A stretch of DNA of 64,000 bases from a bacterium (GTDB lineage: Bacteria; Vulcanimicrobiota; Xenobia; Xenobiales; JADMJV01), in contig JAFEBA010000034.1 of assembly GCA_018266105.1 (NCBI GenBank), positions 23,884-87,883 of the forward strand, written 5' to 3'. Under the pieces are notes generated by a model. That model did no database searches. It was not told the DNA's origin and saw only the letters and a list, made by a program, of their open reading frames with translations. Positions 1-8,374 of this stretch are shown one piece after another. Each line of letters starts with the position of its first letter. Within the stretch, counting starts at the first letter, position 1. The position numbers and the translations under genes are program-made.

Positions 1-182
1 ATCTGCAGGCTGGAGTCGGTCGGGATTTCCCGGTCGGCGAGCAAGCGCATCCCGCCCAGGCCCATGTTGGTGACCGTTCCGCTGAAGCGCTGCCCGGCCA
101 GTTCGCAGTCCACCGGATAGCAACAGTCCACTCGAGTGGTGATGCGACGTTCCTGGGTCTTGGCAATTTTTGTTTCTTTCAT
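1..182 (-). CDS. PilZ domain protein (3' end outside window)
   Basis: The reverse strand reads from an ATG at 182 off the left edge, so only the first 60 residues are visible. An Arg-Arg pair at residues 13-14 is followed about 25 residues later by a N-M-G-L-G-G-M-R-L stretch. This resembles the RxxxR and (D/N)xSxxG parts of PilZ domains, which bind cyclic di-GMP, although the Asp and Ser of the second motif are replaced (N-M-G). If the match holds, it is a c-di-GMP effector, but the missing part could carry another domain. It is divergent from the tRNA gene. Start choice: first ATG, with a weak GAG upstream. Confidence 0.6.
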   Translation of the reverse strand, partial: MKETKIAKTQERRITTRVDCCYPVDCELAGQRFSGTVTNMGLGGMRLLADREIPTDSSLQ

Positions 183-223
183 AACATTTTCTCATTCGCC
201 CCAAGTCTACCGGGCCCTTGCCA

Positions 224-252
224 TTGACAGATAGGACCCGGACTGGCAAGAT
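224..252 (+). promoter_or_regulatory. Promoter of tRNA-Arg
   Basis: A perfect -35 hexamer TTGACA (224-229) is followed after 17 bases by CAAGAT (247-252), which matches three of six -10 positions including the final A and T. Transcription would begin about 7-8 bases later, right at the mature tRNA 5' end at 261. The spacing and the absence of another downstream start support this as the tRNA promoter. Confidence 0.6.
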
Positions 253-260
253 GGGGCCCT

Positions 261-336
261 GTCTCTGTAGCTCAATGGATAGAGCGTCTGGCTTCGGACC
301 AGAAGGTTGGGGGTTCGAGCCCCTCCAGGGACGCCA
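261..336 (+). tRNA. tRNA-Arg (anticodon UCG)
   Basis: A full cloverleaf can be folded by hand. The acceptor stem GTCTCTG (261-267) pairs with CAGGGAC (326-332) with one G-U pair. The anticodon stem TCTGG/CCAGA encloses a loop with anticodon TCG. The T stem GGGGG/CCCTC (309-313, 321-325) encloses TTCGAGC. The discriminator is G333 and CCA is encoded (334-336). The anticodon reads CGA and, by wobble, other CGN arginine codons. It sits alone with its own promoter and terminator. Confidence 0.96.
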
Positions 337-343
337 GGTGAAG

Positions 344-380
344 GCCCCCAGTTGCTTCGTTCGGCTGGGGGCTTTTGTTT
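344..380 (+). terminator. Rho-independent terminator after tRNA-Arg
   Basis: GCCCCCAG (344-351) and CTGGGGGC (365-372) form a perfect 8-bp GC-rich stem with a 13-base loop, followed directly by TTTTGTTT. It lies 8 bases beyond the encoded CCA, so it most likely ends the single-gene tRNA transcript. Confidence 0.85.
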
Positions 381-427
381 GCTCGCAGGGCGAAGGATTG
401 CACCGCGCTCGAGAGCAAATTTTCGCA

Positions 428-1714
428 ATGGACATCCTCAAGCGCCTGCAGGCTGAGGGCCGGCTGGACAGCCAGGGCAAGTTCACTTTGGATCTGGCGG
501 CTCGCCAGGAAAAGCTGATCGTTCTGCAGCGTCAGGAGCCCTGGCTATTTGTTTTCAAACTGGCCCAGGCGGCGGTTCGCTCCGGAGCACGCCAGTTGAA
601 CATCACTTCCGACGAGCAGCATCTGGTGGTGGAATTTGTTCCGGAAGAAACCAGCGGTGAAGATTTTCCGGCCGCACTCTTGGGGGCGGACAAGCTGCGT
701 GCTCCGTGGTTGCGGCACCTGGCAATGGGGGTGATTTTGGCTTTTGCGGCTGAGGGCCGCCGCCATTCTTTGCTCTATGACGATGGCGAAAGACGGACTG
801 AGCTGGAGGCGGGGGGCGGGCCCGGGCCGGCGGGTGGACCGAGTCCGCTGGTCCGCGTCCGAATCGAGAACTATCCTCGCAGCTGGTGGAAAAGCTGGTT
901 GCGTCCTCCACCAATCGAGCGGCTACGCCTGGACATGCAGCGCCGCCTCTCGCTGTTTCCGATAGATTTGGTCATTAACGGCAGTTCGCTGGCAGCTCTG
1001 GTGGGCGAGCAAATTCCTGGAATGCAGGTTCGCTCCGGTGCCAACCACTGGCTCTACGAATGGCTTTATCCAGACGCACGGGGCTTTGCCTGGGCGGCTC
1101 CTTCTTCTCGGATCCGACGGTTGGAGCAGGCGCGCTGGCGGGCTGAGCCCCAACCGGTGTTGTGGCAGGGCCACGACTCCAGACCGCTGGAGGCGCTGGC
1201 CGAGAAGCTGGAACAGCAACAGGCGGTTTTACTGGCCGCCCAGATCCAGGATAGGGTCGACCCGGACGGCTATTGGAAGACCTACTGGGATCTGCTAGTC
1301 CTGCCGCAGGCCCGGAGCTGGATGACCCGCCGACCTCACCCCGAGATCGGACAGGCGCAATTCCAAGTATGCGGCCGGGCAGTAGGGATGCAGGCGGTCG
1401 TTCAGCTCCCGTTCGTTCCTCAGGGAATGGCGCGCATTGTCCCGGTCAGCGATGGGGTCTGTCTGGAGCCCATCGACTTTCCTCAGGGTCCGCCGGGGGC
1501 GGTTGCCTACTTACAGCGTGAGGATTGGGAGGTGGATTTGGGGCAGTTACGCACTCTGCCCAATCCGGCGGCACGAGCCCAGGCATTGCAGGCATGGGAC
1601 GGGCAGCTCAAGGAACTCGAGTCCTTCGTTTACCTGCCCCAGAAGTGTGAAGAAATGCGCTTGCCGCTGGCCGCTCGCGATGGTTGGCGCAACTACTTGC
1701 GCAAGCGCAAATAG
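428..1714 (+). CDS. Unknown protein with GHKL-like N-terminal region
   Basis: A 428-residue soluble protein that I do not recognise as a named family. Residues about 33-70 (a helix rich in Lys/Gln/Ala followed by a beta strand) resemble the start of GHKL ATPase folds (Hsp90/MutL/histidine kinases), but I see no clear N-box Asn or DxGxG motif, so ATP binding is doubtful. The middle and C-terminal parts are Trp- and Arg-rich without a familiar motif. An upstream in-frame start would run through the tRNA and its terminator, so the ATG at 428 was chosen. It is followed after 32 bases by the DUF2237 gene and may be co-transcribed with the arginine operon. Confidence 0.7.
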   Translation: MDILKRLQAEGRLDSQGKFTLDLAARQEKLIVLQRQEPWLFVFKLAQAAVRSGARQLNITSDEQHLVVEFVPEETSGEDFPAALLGADKLRAPWLRHLAMGVILAFAAEGRRHSLLYDDGERRTELEAGGGPGPAGGPSPLVRVRIENYPRSWWKSWLRPPPIERLRLDMQRRLSLFPIDLVINGSSLAALVGEQIPGMQVRSGANHWLYEWLYPDARGFAWAAPSSRIRRLEQARWRAEPQPVLWQGHDSRPLEALAEKLEQQQAVLLAAQIQDRVDPDGYWKTYWDLLVLPQARSWMTRRPHPEIGQAQFQVCGRAVGMQAVVQLPFVPQGMARIVPVSDGVCLEPIDFPQGPPGAVAYLQREDWEVDLGQLRTLPNPAARAQALQAWDGQLKELESFVYLPQKCEEMRLPLAARDGWRNYLRKRK

Positions 1715-1746
1715 GAATGGGCGGCATGGTCCAGAAGGGCCGCTGC

Positions 1747-2103
1747 ATGGCAAAGAACGTGCTCGGGGGAGAACTGGAAAGCTGCTCGCTGCGTCCGCTG
1801 ACGGGTTGGATGCGTGACGGTTGTTGCAATACCGGTCCGGGCGACCTGGGTATGCACCTGGCTTGTTGCGTCATGACCGCCGACTTCTTGGAGTTCTCGA
1901 AGGGTCGGGGCAATGATCTCTCCACGCCCCGTCCGGAATATGAATTCCCCGGGCTGAAGCCCGGGGATCGCTGGTGCCTGTGCGCCTCCCGTTGGGTAGA
2001 AGCGCTGCAGGCAGGCTGTGCTCCTAAACTGGTGCTGGAAGCCACCCATGCCATCATGCTGGAATTCGCTGACTTGGCCAGCCTTAAGGCTCATCAGGCA
2101 TGA
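1747..2103 (+). CDS. DUF2237 family protein
   Basis: A 118-residue protein matching the DUF2237 family along its whole length, with the characteristic runs N-V-L-G-G-E-L, DGCCNTG, EFLEFSKSRGNDL-like and F-P-G-L-K-P-G-D-R-W-C-L-C. The family is conserved in bacteria and eukaryotes and has no established function. Conserved cysteines (the CC pair and the C-L-C) could bind a metal, which is inference. The start M-A-K-N at 1747 has GAAGGG eight bases upstream and fits the family's usual N-terminus; another ATG lies at 1717. Its stop overlaps the argC start (ATGA), so it heads the arginine operon. Confidence 0.88.
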   Translation: MAKNVLGGELESCSLRPLTGWMRDGCCNTGPGDLGMHLACCVMTADFLEFSKGRGNDLSTPRPEYEFPGLKPGDRWCLCASRWVEALQAGCAPKLVLEATHAIMLEFADLASLKAHQA

Positions 2104-3098
2104 AAGAGCGAGTCGGGCTTCTGGGGGCAACCGGCTACTCGGGCCGGGAGCTGGTGGAGCGCTTGCGCCGCCACTCGCGGCTGGAGCTGGTCACGGCCGC
2201 CTGCCGGAGTGATGCCGGCAAGAGTCTGGCCCAGGTCCTGCCCGGCGCACCCGATCAGCCACTGAGCGCTTTGGAAGAAGTGGACTTTTCCTCTCTGGAT
2301 ACGGTTTTTCTGTGTCTTCCCCACGCCGCCTCGGCTGAGTGGGGCGAAAAGGCGCTCCAGTCTGGCTGCCGGGTCATCGATCTGTCCGCCGACTATCGCC
2401 TGACCAGCGCGGAGTTGTATCAGAAAGTCTACAACCTGGCTCACCCTCACCCTGAACGGTTAAGTCAGGCTGTTTATGGACTGACCGAACTGCACCGGGC
2501 CGAGCTTCGAGAGGCTCGCTTGATCGCCAACCCGGGCTGCTACCCCACCAGTGTTCTTTTGGGATTGGCGCCATTGCTGCGCCAGGGTCTGCTCAGCGGC
2601 CTGGTGCTGGCTGATTCCAAAAGCGGTGTATCAGGAGCCGGTCGTTCGGCCAGCCTCCCCAATCTCTTCGGGGAAGTGAGCGAGAACGTTCGTCCCTACG
2701 CGGTTGGTGACCAGCATCGCCACCGCAGCGAGATGCTCCAGCAGATCAGGGCTTACGGAGGCAGTAGCGATCTGCTTTTCACCCCCCAGGTGGTTTCTTG
2801 CTTTCGGGGGATGCTATCCAACCTTTACATTGACTTGCCGGCCGGCGACGTGTGGCAGATTTATGCCGATTTTTACCGTCAGGAACCCTTCATTCGCCTG
2901 CTGGAACCCGGTCAAACGGCCCAGATGTCCGACTCCCGCCAGACGAATCTGTGTGTGCTCAGCCTGCATCCCATGCCGGAACAGGGCAAATTGATTGTGG
3001 TGAGTAGCATCGACAATCTGGTCAAGGGTGCGGCCGGTCAGGCCCTGCAGAATTTGAACGCCGCAAAAGGTTGGCCAGAGACGGAGGGCCTGCTCTGA
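2100..3098 (+). CDS. argC: N-acetyl-gamma-glutamyl-phosphate reductase
   Basis: 332 residues, the normal length of type 1 ArgC. It reduces N-acetylglutamyl 5-phosphate to the semialdehyde with NADPH, the third step of arginine synthesis in the cytosol. The N-terminal Rossmann motif G-A-T-G-Y-S-G is at residues 9-15 and the active-site N-P-G-C-Y-P-T puts the catalytic cysteine at 147. A typical S-K-S-G-V-S-G-A-G-R stretch follows. The start overlaps the DUF2237 stop (ATGA) and its stop overlaps the argB start (TGATG), so it is translated as part of a coupled operon. Confidence 0.97.
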   Translation: MKERVGLLGATGYSGRELVERLRRHSRLELVTAACRSDAGKSLAQVLPGAPDQPLSALEEVDFSSLDTVFLCLPHAASAEWGEKALQSGCRVIDLSADYRLTSAELYQKVYNLAHPHPERLSQAVYGLTELHRAELREARLIANPGCYPTSVLLGLAPLLRQGLLSGLVLADSKSGVSGAGRSASLPNLFGEVSENVRPYAVGDQHRHRSEMLQQIRAYGGSSDLLFTPQVVSCFRGMLSNLYIDLPAGDVWQIYADFYRQEPFIRLLEPGQTAQMSDSRQTNLCVLSLHPMPEQGKLIVVSSIDNLVKGAAGQALQNLNAAKGWPETEGLL

Positions 3099-3865
3099 TG
3101 TGGGTTTTGAAAGTGGGTGGCCGCCAGCTGGATGATGCCGGTTTCATCGACGGACTGGCCGACTTACTCAAGCAATTCGAGCAGCCCCCCATCCTGGTTC
3201 ATGGGGGCGGTAAGGGCACCAGTGCTCTTTCCGGAAGACTGGGTCTGGAATCGCGATTTGTAGAGGGACTGCGCGTGACCGATAGGGCCACTCTGGAGGC
3301 TGCGGTCATGGGTCTGGCCGGATTGGCCAAGATGCAGGTGGTTCAGGGTCTTGTCCGACACGGTCTGAGAGCCCTGGGTCTGACGGGCGCGGACGCCGGC
3401 CTGGTTCGTTGCCGCAAACTCGAGCACGCTCAGGACCTGGGCTGGGTAGGCGACCCCGTCCGGGTGGACGGGCCGGGTCTGCGGGGGCTGGCCGAGGCGG
3501 GCTGGGTGATTTGCCTTTCACCCCTGTGCCTGGATGAAGAGGGGCAACTCTACAACGTCAACGCCGACCCCGTCGCGGCGGCGGTGGCGGCGGGCGTTCA
3601 GGCGGAGACGTTGATTTTTCTCACCGACGTGCAGGGCATTCTGGTGAATGGCCAATCCGTTCCGGAGATCGATCGAGCCCTGTTTGCCGATCTTTTGGAG
3701 CGTGGCCACCTGACCGAAGGAATTTTGCCCAAGCTGCGGGCCTGTTTCGAGGCCCTGGACCGTGGCGTGAAACAGGTTTTAATCAGTGACTTGAAGGGGG
3801 TCTCGGCCTGGTTGCAAGGGCATCCAGCCGGGACGATGGTGCGCAATGTTTCAAGAGATTCGTGA
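3098..3865 (+). CDS. argB: Acetylglutamate kinase
   Basis: 255 residues. Phosphorylates N-acetylglutamate with ATP, the second committed step of arginine synthesis. The amino-acid-kinase fold is clear: K-V-G-G near residue 5, the glycine-rich L-V-H-G-G-G-K-G loop near 35-42, and the N-V-N-A-D segment used for substrate binding. It is a little shorter than classical ArgB and lacks the N-terminal helix of arginine-inhibited hexameric enzymes, so feedback inhibition by arginine is not predicted (inference). It resembles the short ArgB/LysZ type, but argC/argD/argJ context supports arginine. It overlaps argD by 20 bases. Confidence 0.93.
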   Translation: MWVLKVGGRQLDDAGFIDGLADLLKQFEQPPILVHGGGKGTSALSGRLGLESRFVEGLRVTDRATLEAAVMGLAGLAKMQVVQGLVRHGLRALGLTGADAGLVRCRKLEHAQDLGWVGDPVRVDGPGLRGLAEAGWVICLSPLCLDEEGQLYNVNADPVAAAVAAGVQAETLIFLTDVQGILVNGQSVPEIDRALFADLLERGHLTEGILPKLRACFEALDRGVKQVLISDLKGVSAWLQGHPAGTMVRNVSRDS

Positions 3866-5027
3866 GAGCGAGAGCCAGTCTATCCTGCAGACTTATAAAC
3901 GTGCTCCCATCCTTTGGGAGCGGGGCCGGAGCGTCTGGTTAGTTGACTCGGAAGGCCAAGAGTATCTGGATATGGCGGCCGGAATCGCGGTCAATGCCCT
4001 GGGTTATGAGCACCCGGCCATCACTGAGGTTCTGGCTCAGCCCGGGCTGATTCACACCAGCAATCTCTATTACACTCGCCCTCAGGTCGAGCTGGGCGCT
4101 CAACTTTGCCAGACTTCCTTTGCTGACAAAGTCTTTCTCTGCAACAGCGGCACCGAAGCCAATGAGGGGGCTCTCAAGTTCGCCCGGAAATTCGGCAAAG
4201 ACCGCCGCGAGATTGTGGCCTTCAGCGATGGCTTTCACGGACGCACCATGGGAGCGCTGGCGTGCACCGCCAACCCTCGCTATCGGCAGCCTTTCGAGCC
4301 CCTCATCGGTGGAGTGCGTTTCGCCACTTACAACCAGCTGGATAGCGTCAATCTGGACGGGGGCGTGGCGGCTGTGATCGTCGAACCCATTCAGGGAGAA
4401 GGTGGCGTTCAGCCGGCCAGTCCGGAGTTTCTGCAGGGCCTGCGTCGGATGTGTGATGCCCGCGACGTGTTGCTCATTTTTGATGAAGTCCAATGCGGGC
4501 TGGGTCGCACAGGCAAGCTCTGGGCTCATCAGGACTATGCGGTCGAGCCTGATATCATGACTCTGGCCAAGCCCCTGGGAGGCGGCCTACCGATTGGCGC
4601 CATCCTGGTGAATCAGAAGGTGGCCAACGCCGTGGAGGCGGGTGACCATGGCAGCACCTTTGGCGGGGGCCCTCTGGTGGCGCGCGTTGCCAAAAGTGTC
4701 CTGGGCACCATCAACCAGCCAGAGTTCCTGGCCCAGGTGGTCGAGGTGGGGCAGGCCCTGGCGGCGGTGCTGCACGCAGCCGTTCAGAAATTCGACTTCG
4801 TCTTGGAAGCACGAGGGCGCGGACTGATGTGGGGCTTGGGATTGGACGAGAAAGTGGCGGTCGCCAGGGTGGTTGAAGCTGGATACACCCAAAAGTTGGT
4901 CATGCTCTCGTCCGGTCGCAACACATTGCGATTGTTGCCCCCACTCATTTTGCGCAAGAAGCACGTAGAGGTTTTTGAAAAGCGGCTGAACGCCGCTTTG
5001 GAGGAGGTGGCTCTTGCGCTGGCTTGA
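3846..5027 (+). CDS. argD: Acetylornithine aminotransferase
   Basis: 393 residues, full length for class III PLP-dependent ArgD. It converts N-acetylglutamate semialdehyde to N-acetylornithine with glutamate. Visible signatures are N-S-G-T-E-A-N-E (100-107), D-E-V-Q with Asp213 that holds the PLP ring nitrogen, and A-K-P-L-G-G-G with the Schiff-base Lys242. Close relatives act on succinylornithine or lysine-pathway substrates, but the neighbours make arginine the best reading. It starts inside argB and its last codons overlap the following acetyltransferase. Confidence 0.95.
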   Translation: MFQEIRESESQSILQTYKRAPILWERGRSVWLVDSEGQEYLDMAAGIAVNALGYEHPAITEVLAQPGLIHTSNLYYTRPQVELGAQLCQTSFADKVFLCNSGTEANEGALKFARKFGKDRREIVAFSDGFHGRTMGALACTANPRYRQPFEPLIGGVRFATYNQLDSVNLDGGVAAVIVEPIQGEGGVQPASPEFLQGLRRMCDARDVLLIFDEVQCGLGRTGKLWAHQDYAVEPDIMTLAKPLGGGLPIGAILVNQKVANAVEAGDHGSTFGGGPLVARVAKSVLGTINQPEFLAQVVEVGQALAAVLHAAVQKFDFVLEARGRGLMWGLGLDEKVAVARVVEAGYTQKLVMLSSGRNTLRLLPPLILRKKHVEVFEKRLNAALEEVALALA

Positions 5028-5580
5028 GATACGCAAGGCCCAGTTGCGGGATGTTCCGGGTATTGCTGAGCTGGTCAACAAGTATGCGGCCGAGGGCCTG
5101 ATGCTGTCCAAGCGCCAGGTCGATCTGTATGAAAACATCCGCGAATTTGTCGTGGTGGTGACTTCCGACGGCCAGTTGATGGGCTGCGGTGCTCTGCGCA
5201 CGGTCTGGCATAACCTGGCCGAGGTGCGTTCCCTGGCCATTGCCCCGGATGCCAAAGGCATGGGTTTGGGGCGCCGCATTGTGGACGAGCTGATCAAGGA
5301 AGCCAATCAACTGGGTCTGGCCAAGGTGTTCGCTCTCACCTATCAACAGGTGTTCTTTGAAAAACTCGGATTCCACGTGGTGGACAAAGCCGGCTTCCCT
5401 CAAAAGGTCTGGCTGGATTGCAATCAGTGTCCCAAGCAGACCTGTTGTGACGAGATCGCGGTGTTGCGCATTCTCAACCCCAACGCCGTGGATGAGGATC
5501 CGCCCGAGCTCGTGCAAGAGTGGAAGAGCGGGAAAGAAATTTTGGAATTGCGGGTCATTCCCGCCGAGGTCGGTCGATGA
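5014..5580 (+). CDS. argA: N-acetylglutamate synthase-like GNAT acetyltransferase
   Basis: 188 residues of the short, single-domain GNAT form of amino-acid N-acetyltransferase. It would make N-acetylglutamate from acetyl-CoA and glutamate to start arginine synthesis. The acetyl-CoA loop is visible in V-R-S-L-A-I...G-M-G-L-G-R-R (71-88), and M-L-S-K-R at 30-34 is typical of this subgroup. A C-terminal cluster of cysteines (C-N-Q-C-P-K...C-C) is also conserved in ArgA-like short forms. The start is TTG at 5014, supported by the strong SD GGAGGTGG. Its stop overlaps argJ (ATGA). The symbol follows function, not the long E. coli ArgA architecture. Confidence 0.85.
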   Translation: MRWLEIRKAQLRDVPGIAELVNKYAAEGLMLSKRQVDLYENIREFVVVVTSDGQLMGCGALRTVWHNLAEVRSLAIAPDAKGMGLGRRIVDELIKEANQLGLAKVFALTYQQVFFEKLGFHVVDKAGFPQKVWLDCNQCPKQTCCDEIAVLRILNPNAVDEDPPELVQEWKSGKEILELRVIPAEVGR

Positions 5581-6698
5581 GTTTTCCGCAGGGATTTACT
5601 GCCCAGGTGGCCCGATGCGGCCTGAAAAGCAATGGCGATCCGGAACTGGCGGTGGTGCGTTCGCAGGTGCCGTGTCAGGCAGCGGGGGTCTTTACCACCA
5701 ATCGGGTGGCGGCGGCTCCGGTGCGCTATTGCCAGCAGCTATTGCGGCGTGCCAGCGACATGGTTTCGGCGGTGGTGATCAATAGCAAGAACGCCAACGC
5801 CGTGACTGGACCTCAGGGTGAGCGGGATTGCGCACGGCTGGCTGCCCTGGTGGATCCGGGAGATGTTCTGACCATGAGCACGGGCGTGATTGGGCAACCG
5901 ATGCCCATGGCTGTCTACGAAAAGGGTCTCAACGAGCTGATTCCGGCCGAACCGGAGCTGCTGGCTCGGGCTATGATGACCACCGATACCTATCCCAAGG
6001 TGGTGGTGCGGGAATTTCAGGGCACTCGCTGGCTGGGAGTGGCCAAGGGAGCGGGCATGATTCACCCGGATATGGCCACGCTGCTTTGCCTTGTGATTAC
6101 GGACGCGGCTATCCCCGCAGCCGAGTTGCAACAGGCCCTGAACGAAGCCAATCAGGTGAGCTTTCAATGCATTACGGTGGACGGCGACACCAGCACCAAT
6201 GACTCCTTGTTGGTGCTGGCCAATGGCGCCGCCGCCTGCACCCCTGTGGAGTGGCCCTCGATTCTGCGCCAGGTGCTCATGGATCTGGCTCGGATGGTGG
6301 CCTTCGATGGGGAGGGGGCTCGGCATCGAGTGACGCTCCACGTCAGCGGGCTGAGCAGAGACGATGAAGCGCGTCAAGTAGGACGGGTGGTGTTGACTTC
6401 GCCCTTGGTAAAAACCGCCATCGCCGGTAAAGACGCAAACTGGGGGCGCATCCTGGCGGCTGCCGGCCGATCGGGAGTGGTTTTTGAGCCGACAGAGGCG
6501 GCTTTGTGGTGGAACGGCCTGAAGTTACTGGACGGAGGAGCTCCCACCAATCCGGGGAGCGAGGCCGAGGCGAGGGCGGTCGAGGGACAGGAAGTGGAAC
6601 TTCGCCTGCAACTCGGTCAAGGGCTGGGCAAAGCCACCGTCTGGTCTTGCGACCTCACTCACGATTACGTGAGTATCAACGGAGACTACCGGACCTGA
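5577..6698 (+). CDS. argJ: Glutamate N-acetyltransferase / ArgJ
   Basis: 373 residues, normal for ArgJ. It moves the acetyl group from N-acetylornithine back to glutamate, so the pathway recycles its acetyl groups; bifunctional versions also use acetyl-CoA. The autocleavage site is intact in K-G-A-G-M-I-H-P-D-M-A-T (157-168), where cleavage before Thr168 makes the alpha and beta chains and frees the Thr nucleophile. K-T-A-I-A-G-K-D-A-N-W-G-R is also typical. Start ATG 5577 overlaps the argA-like stop. It is the last gene of the operon; argF, argG and argH are not in the window. Confidence 0.96.
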   Translation: MSFPQGFTAQVARCGLKSNGDPELAVVRSQVPCQAAGVFTTNRVAAAPVRYCQQLLRRASDMVSAVVINSKNANAVTGPQGERDCARLAALVDPGDVLTMSTGVIGQPMPMAVYEKGLNELIPAEPELLARAMMTTDTYPKVVVREFQGTRWLGVAKGAGMIHPDMATLLCLVITDAAIPAAELQQALNEANQVSFQCITVDGDTSTNDSLLVLANGAAACTPVEWPSILRQVLMDLARMVAFDGEGARHRVTLHVSGLSRDDEARQVGRVVLTSPLVKTAIAGKDANWGRILAAAGRSGVVFEPTEAALWWNGLKLLDGGAPTNPGSEAEARAVEGQEVELRLQLGQGLGKATVWSCDLTHDYVSINGDYRT

Positions 6699-6805
6699 GG
6701 TAAGTTCCCGGCCAGCGCGGCCTCGCGGAATAATCTGCGCTTGCGCTCCTGCAGGGCGGGGGTGGCGGTGGTGGCGATCTGCTGGGTCATCTGCTCTAAA
6801 CTCAT
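6686..6805 (-). CDS. Possible small protein, 39 residues
   Basis: A short reverse-strand reading frame (begins MSLEQMTQQ, ends AGNLPQVR) that is rich in Gln, Glu, Arg and Ala and would form one amphipathic helix. Its end overlaps the argJ 3' end by 13 bases. There is no strong SD before the ATG at 6805, so it may be noise. I do not recognise it. Confidence 0.25.
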   Translation of the reverse strand: MSLEQMTQQIATTATPALQERKRRLFREAALAGNLPQVR

Positions 6806-6902
6806 GGGCCGAGTATACCTGGAGCTGATTACAGCCGAACTCTCCGGGAGTTAACTTCCTGTCAGGCCGGCTCGAGCCAATTTAACGTCGGAGAAACGGG
6901 GC

Positions 6903-7103
6903 TCAGTTTTCTCGGGGAACTTCTTGCAGTCGTTCCAATGCGTCCAGGTAGCGGTAGAACTGGAGAGCTCCCAGTTCGTAAAGGTCTTTGACGCCTTCCA
7001 GCAGAGCGACGTGCTCGGCGATGGCGGGATCCTTATCCACGGTGGCTGCCGCCAGTTGGGCGGCAGCGCCAACCAGTTGGGTGCGCGTCAGTTTCTTGCT
7101 CAC
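6903..7103 (-). CDS. Small helical protein, 66 residues, downstream of NHL gene
   Basis: Starts at a GTG (7103) with a good SD, AAGGAG, seven bases upstream, and follows the NHL-repeat gene by 16 bases on the same strand, so the two probably share an mRNA. The product is strongly helical and acidic, with an Ala-rich first half (V-G-A-A-A-Q-L-A-A-A) and an L-Y-E-L-G-A-L-Q-F-Y-R-Y-L segment. No signal peptide or known motif. A longer reading in the same frame crosses the NHL gene and was not used. Function unknown. Confidence 0.6.
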   Translation of the reverse strand: MSKKLTRTQLVGAAAQLAAATVDKDPAIAEHVALLEGVKDLYELGALQFYRYLDALERLQEVPREN

Positions 7104-7119
7104 GGGGTTGCTCCTTGGT

Positions 7120-8280
7120 TTAGAAATTGGTTGGTTCCGGCACGGGACTCGAGCTGGTAGCCGGTGTCGCCACCGGAGTAGGACGACTGGTCGGGGTGCC
7201 GCTTGCGCCCGGGGTATTGTCGGTTGGGACTTCCGGAAGCTCCATAATGGGGGTCTCCGAAGGGCCGGTGGGACGAGGCTTGGTCGGGATCTGCACGCCC
7301 CCATCTTGAGTGAAGAGGGGGTTCTTGCGAGCGCGATATTTCTGCACCCGATTGTTGCCGGTATCGGCGATGTACATGGTGCCATCCTGGCCTTCGGCAA
7401 GTTGTTGAGGATTGCTGAATTCCCGGGCCATGTTGCCGAGCTTGCCCCATTCACAGATGGGCTTGCCCTGGGGGTCAAACTTTTGGATGCGGTTGTTGCC
7501 GGAATCGGCGATGAAAAGGTTGCCCATGCGGTCGATAATGATATCGGTGGGCTTGTTGAATTCGCCCAACTTTGTGCCGCCGGTGCCAAAGCTGGTCAGA
7601 TAGGTTCCGTCCTTGGCAAACCGCTGAACACGATGATTCTCGGTGTCGGTCACGTAGACCGTGCCGGTGGCGTCGCAAGCCACTCCCCAGGGAGTATTGA
7701 AGAAACCCACCTTGCTGCTGGGTTCGTTCTTTTCAGGAATGGAAACCAGCACATTCTTCATGGAACGGTCGAATTTTTGGATGCGGTGGTTGCCGCTGTC
7801 GGCCACCCAAAGGTTGCCGCCCGGGTCGAAAGTCATTCCGATCGGGCGACTGAACTGACCTGGATCCTGTCCCAGGCTGCCAACGGTGGTCAGGAACTGA
7901 CCCTTGGTATTGAAGCTCTGGAGCCGGTTGTTGTCGGTGTCGGCAACCCAGAGAATGCCTTCGGTGCTGATGGCCAGGCGCAAAGGGGCGTTGAAGAGCC
8001 CGTTGTCCGAGCCCGGGTCGCCGAAGACTTCCAGTACCTTGCCGTCCGGATCGAGGCGCTGGATGCGCGCGTTGGCGGTATCCAGGACGAACAGATTGCC
8101 TCCCGAGTCCACGGCCACGCCGGCCGGACTCTCAAACTTGCCCTTCTCGCTGCCTTTCTCTCCGAAGGCTGTCACGTAGTCCGGTGGACCATCCCCTTGC
8201 AGCAGAAAGACCGCGATCACGGCGCCGACGCCGCAAATGAGGAGTATCGCGACGAACCAGGTTAGCCATCTTTGACCCAT
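7120..8280 (-). CDS. Membrane-anchored NHL-repeat beta-propeller protein
   Basis: 386 residues. Residues about 8-28 form a single N-terminal membrane anchor. They are followed by about six NHL repeats (roughly 35-325) with the recurring pattern G-N-L-(F/W)-V-A-D-(S/T)-x-N-(H/N)-R-(I/V)-Q-(K/R)-F, then a Pro/Thr/Ser-rich tail of about 60 residues. NHL propellers usually bind proteins, RNA or ligands, or act as lyases; no catalytic signature is obvious. The propeller most likely faces the outside of the cytoplasmic membrane. The 66-residue gene follows it. Confidence 0.9.
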   Translation of the reverse strand: MGQRWLTWFVAILLICGVGAVIAVFLLQGDGPPDYVTAFGEKGSEKGKFESPAGVAVDSGGNLFVLDTANARIQRLDPDGKVLEVFGDPGSDNGLFNAPLRLAISTEGILWVADTDNNRLQSFNTKGQFLTTVGSLGQDPGQFSRPIGMTFDPGGNLWVADSGNHRIQKFDRSMKNVLVSIPEKNEPSSKVGFFNTPWGVACDATGTVYVTDTENHRVQRFAKDGTYLTSFGTGGTKLGEFNKPTDIIIDRMGNLFIADSGNNRIQKFDPQGKPICEWGKLGNMAREFSNPQQLAEGQDGTMYIADTGNNRVQKYRARKNPLFTQDGGVQIPTKPRPTGPSETPIMELPEVPTDNTPGASGTPTSRPTPVATPATSSSPVPEPTNF

Positions 8281-8374
8281 GGGCGGTGGATTTTGGGCCA
8301 GAATTCGAAATCCCTGCGCAACCTTGAGCGCGCACGCCGGTTACACCCTGAGTAAACCGATTGAGGAGCGTGAA

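Noticed and set aside
218..427. Upstream extension of the GHKL-like gene through the tRNA
   Set aside because: It would translate the tRNA and its terminator; the ATG at 428 lies after the terminator.
7330..8150. Regular repeats at about 140-base spacing, at first glance like a repeat array
   Set aside because: They are codon-level echoes of the NHL repeats in a protein gene, with no constant direct repeat and no spacers of CRISPR type.
6988..8265. Long forward open frame (425 residues) opposite the NHL-repeat gene
   Set aside because: It is exactly antisense to a clear beta-propeller gene and has no SD or recognisable domain; the repeats of the real gene create it.
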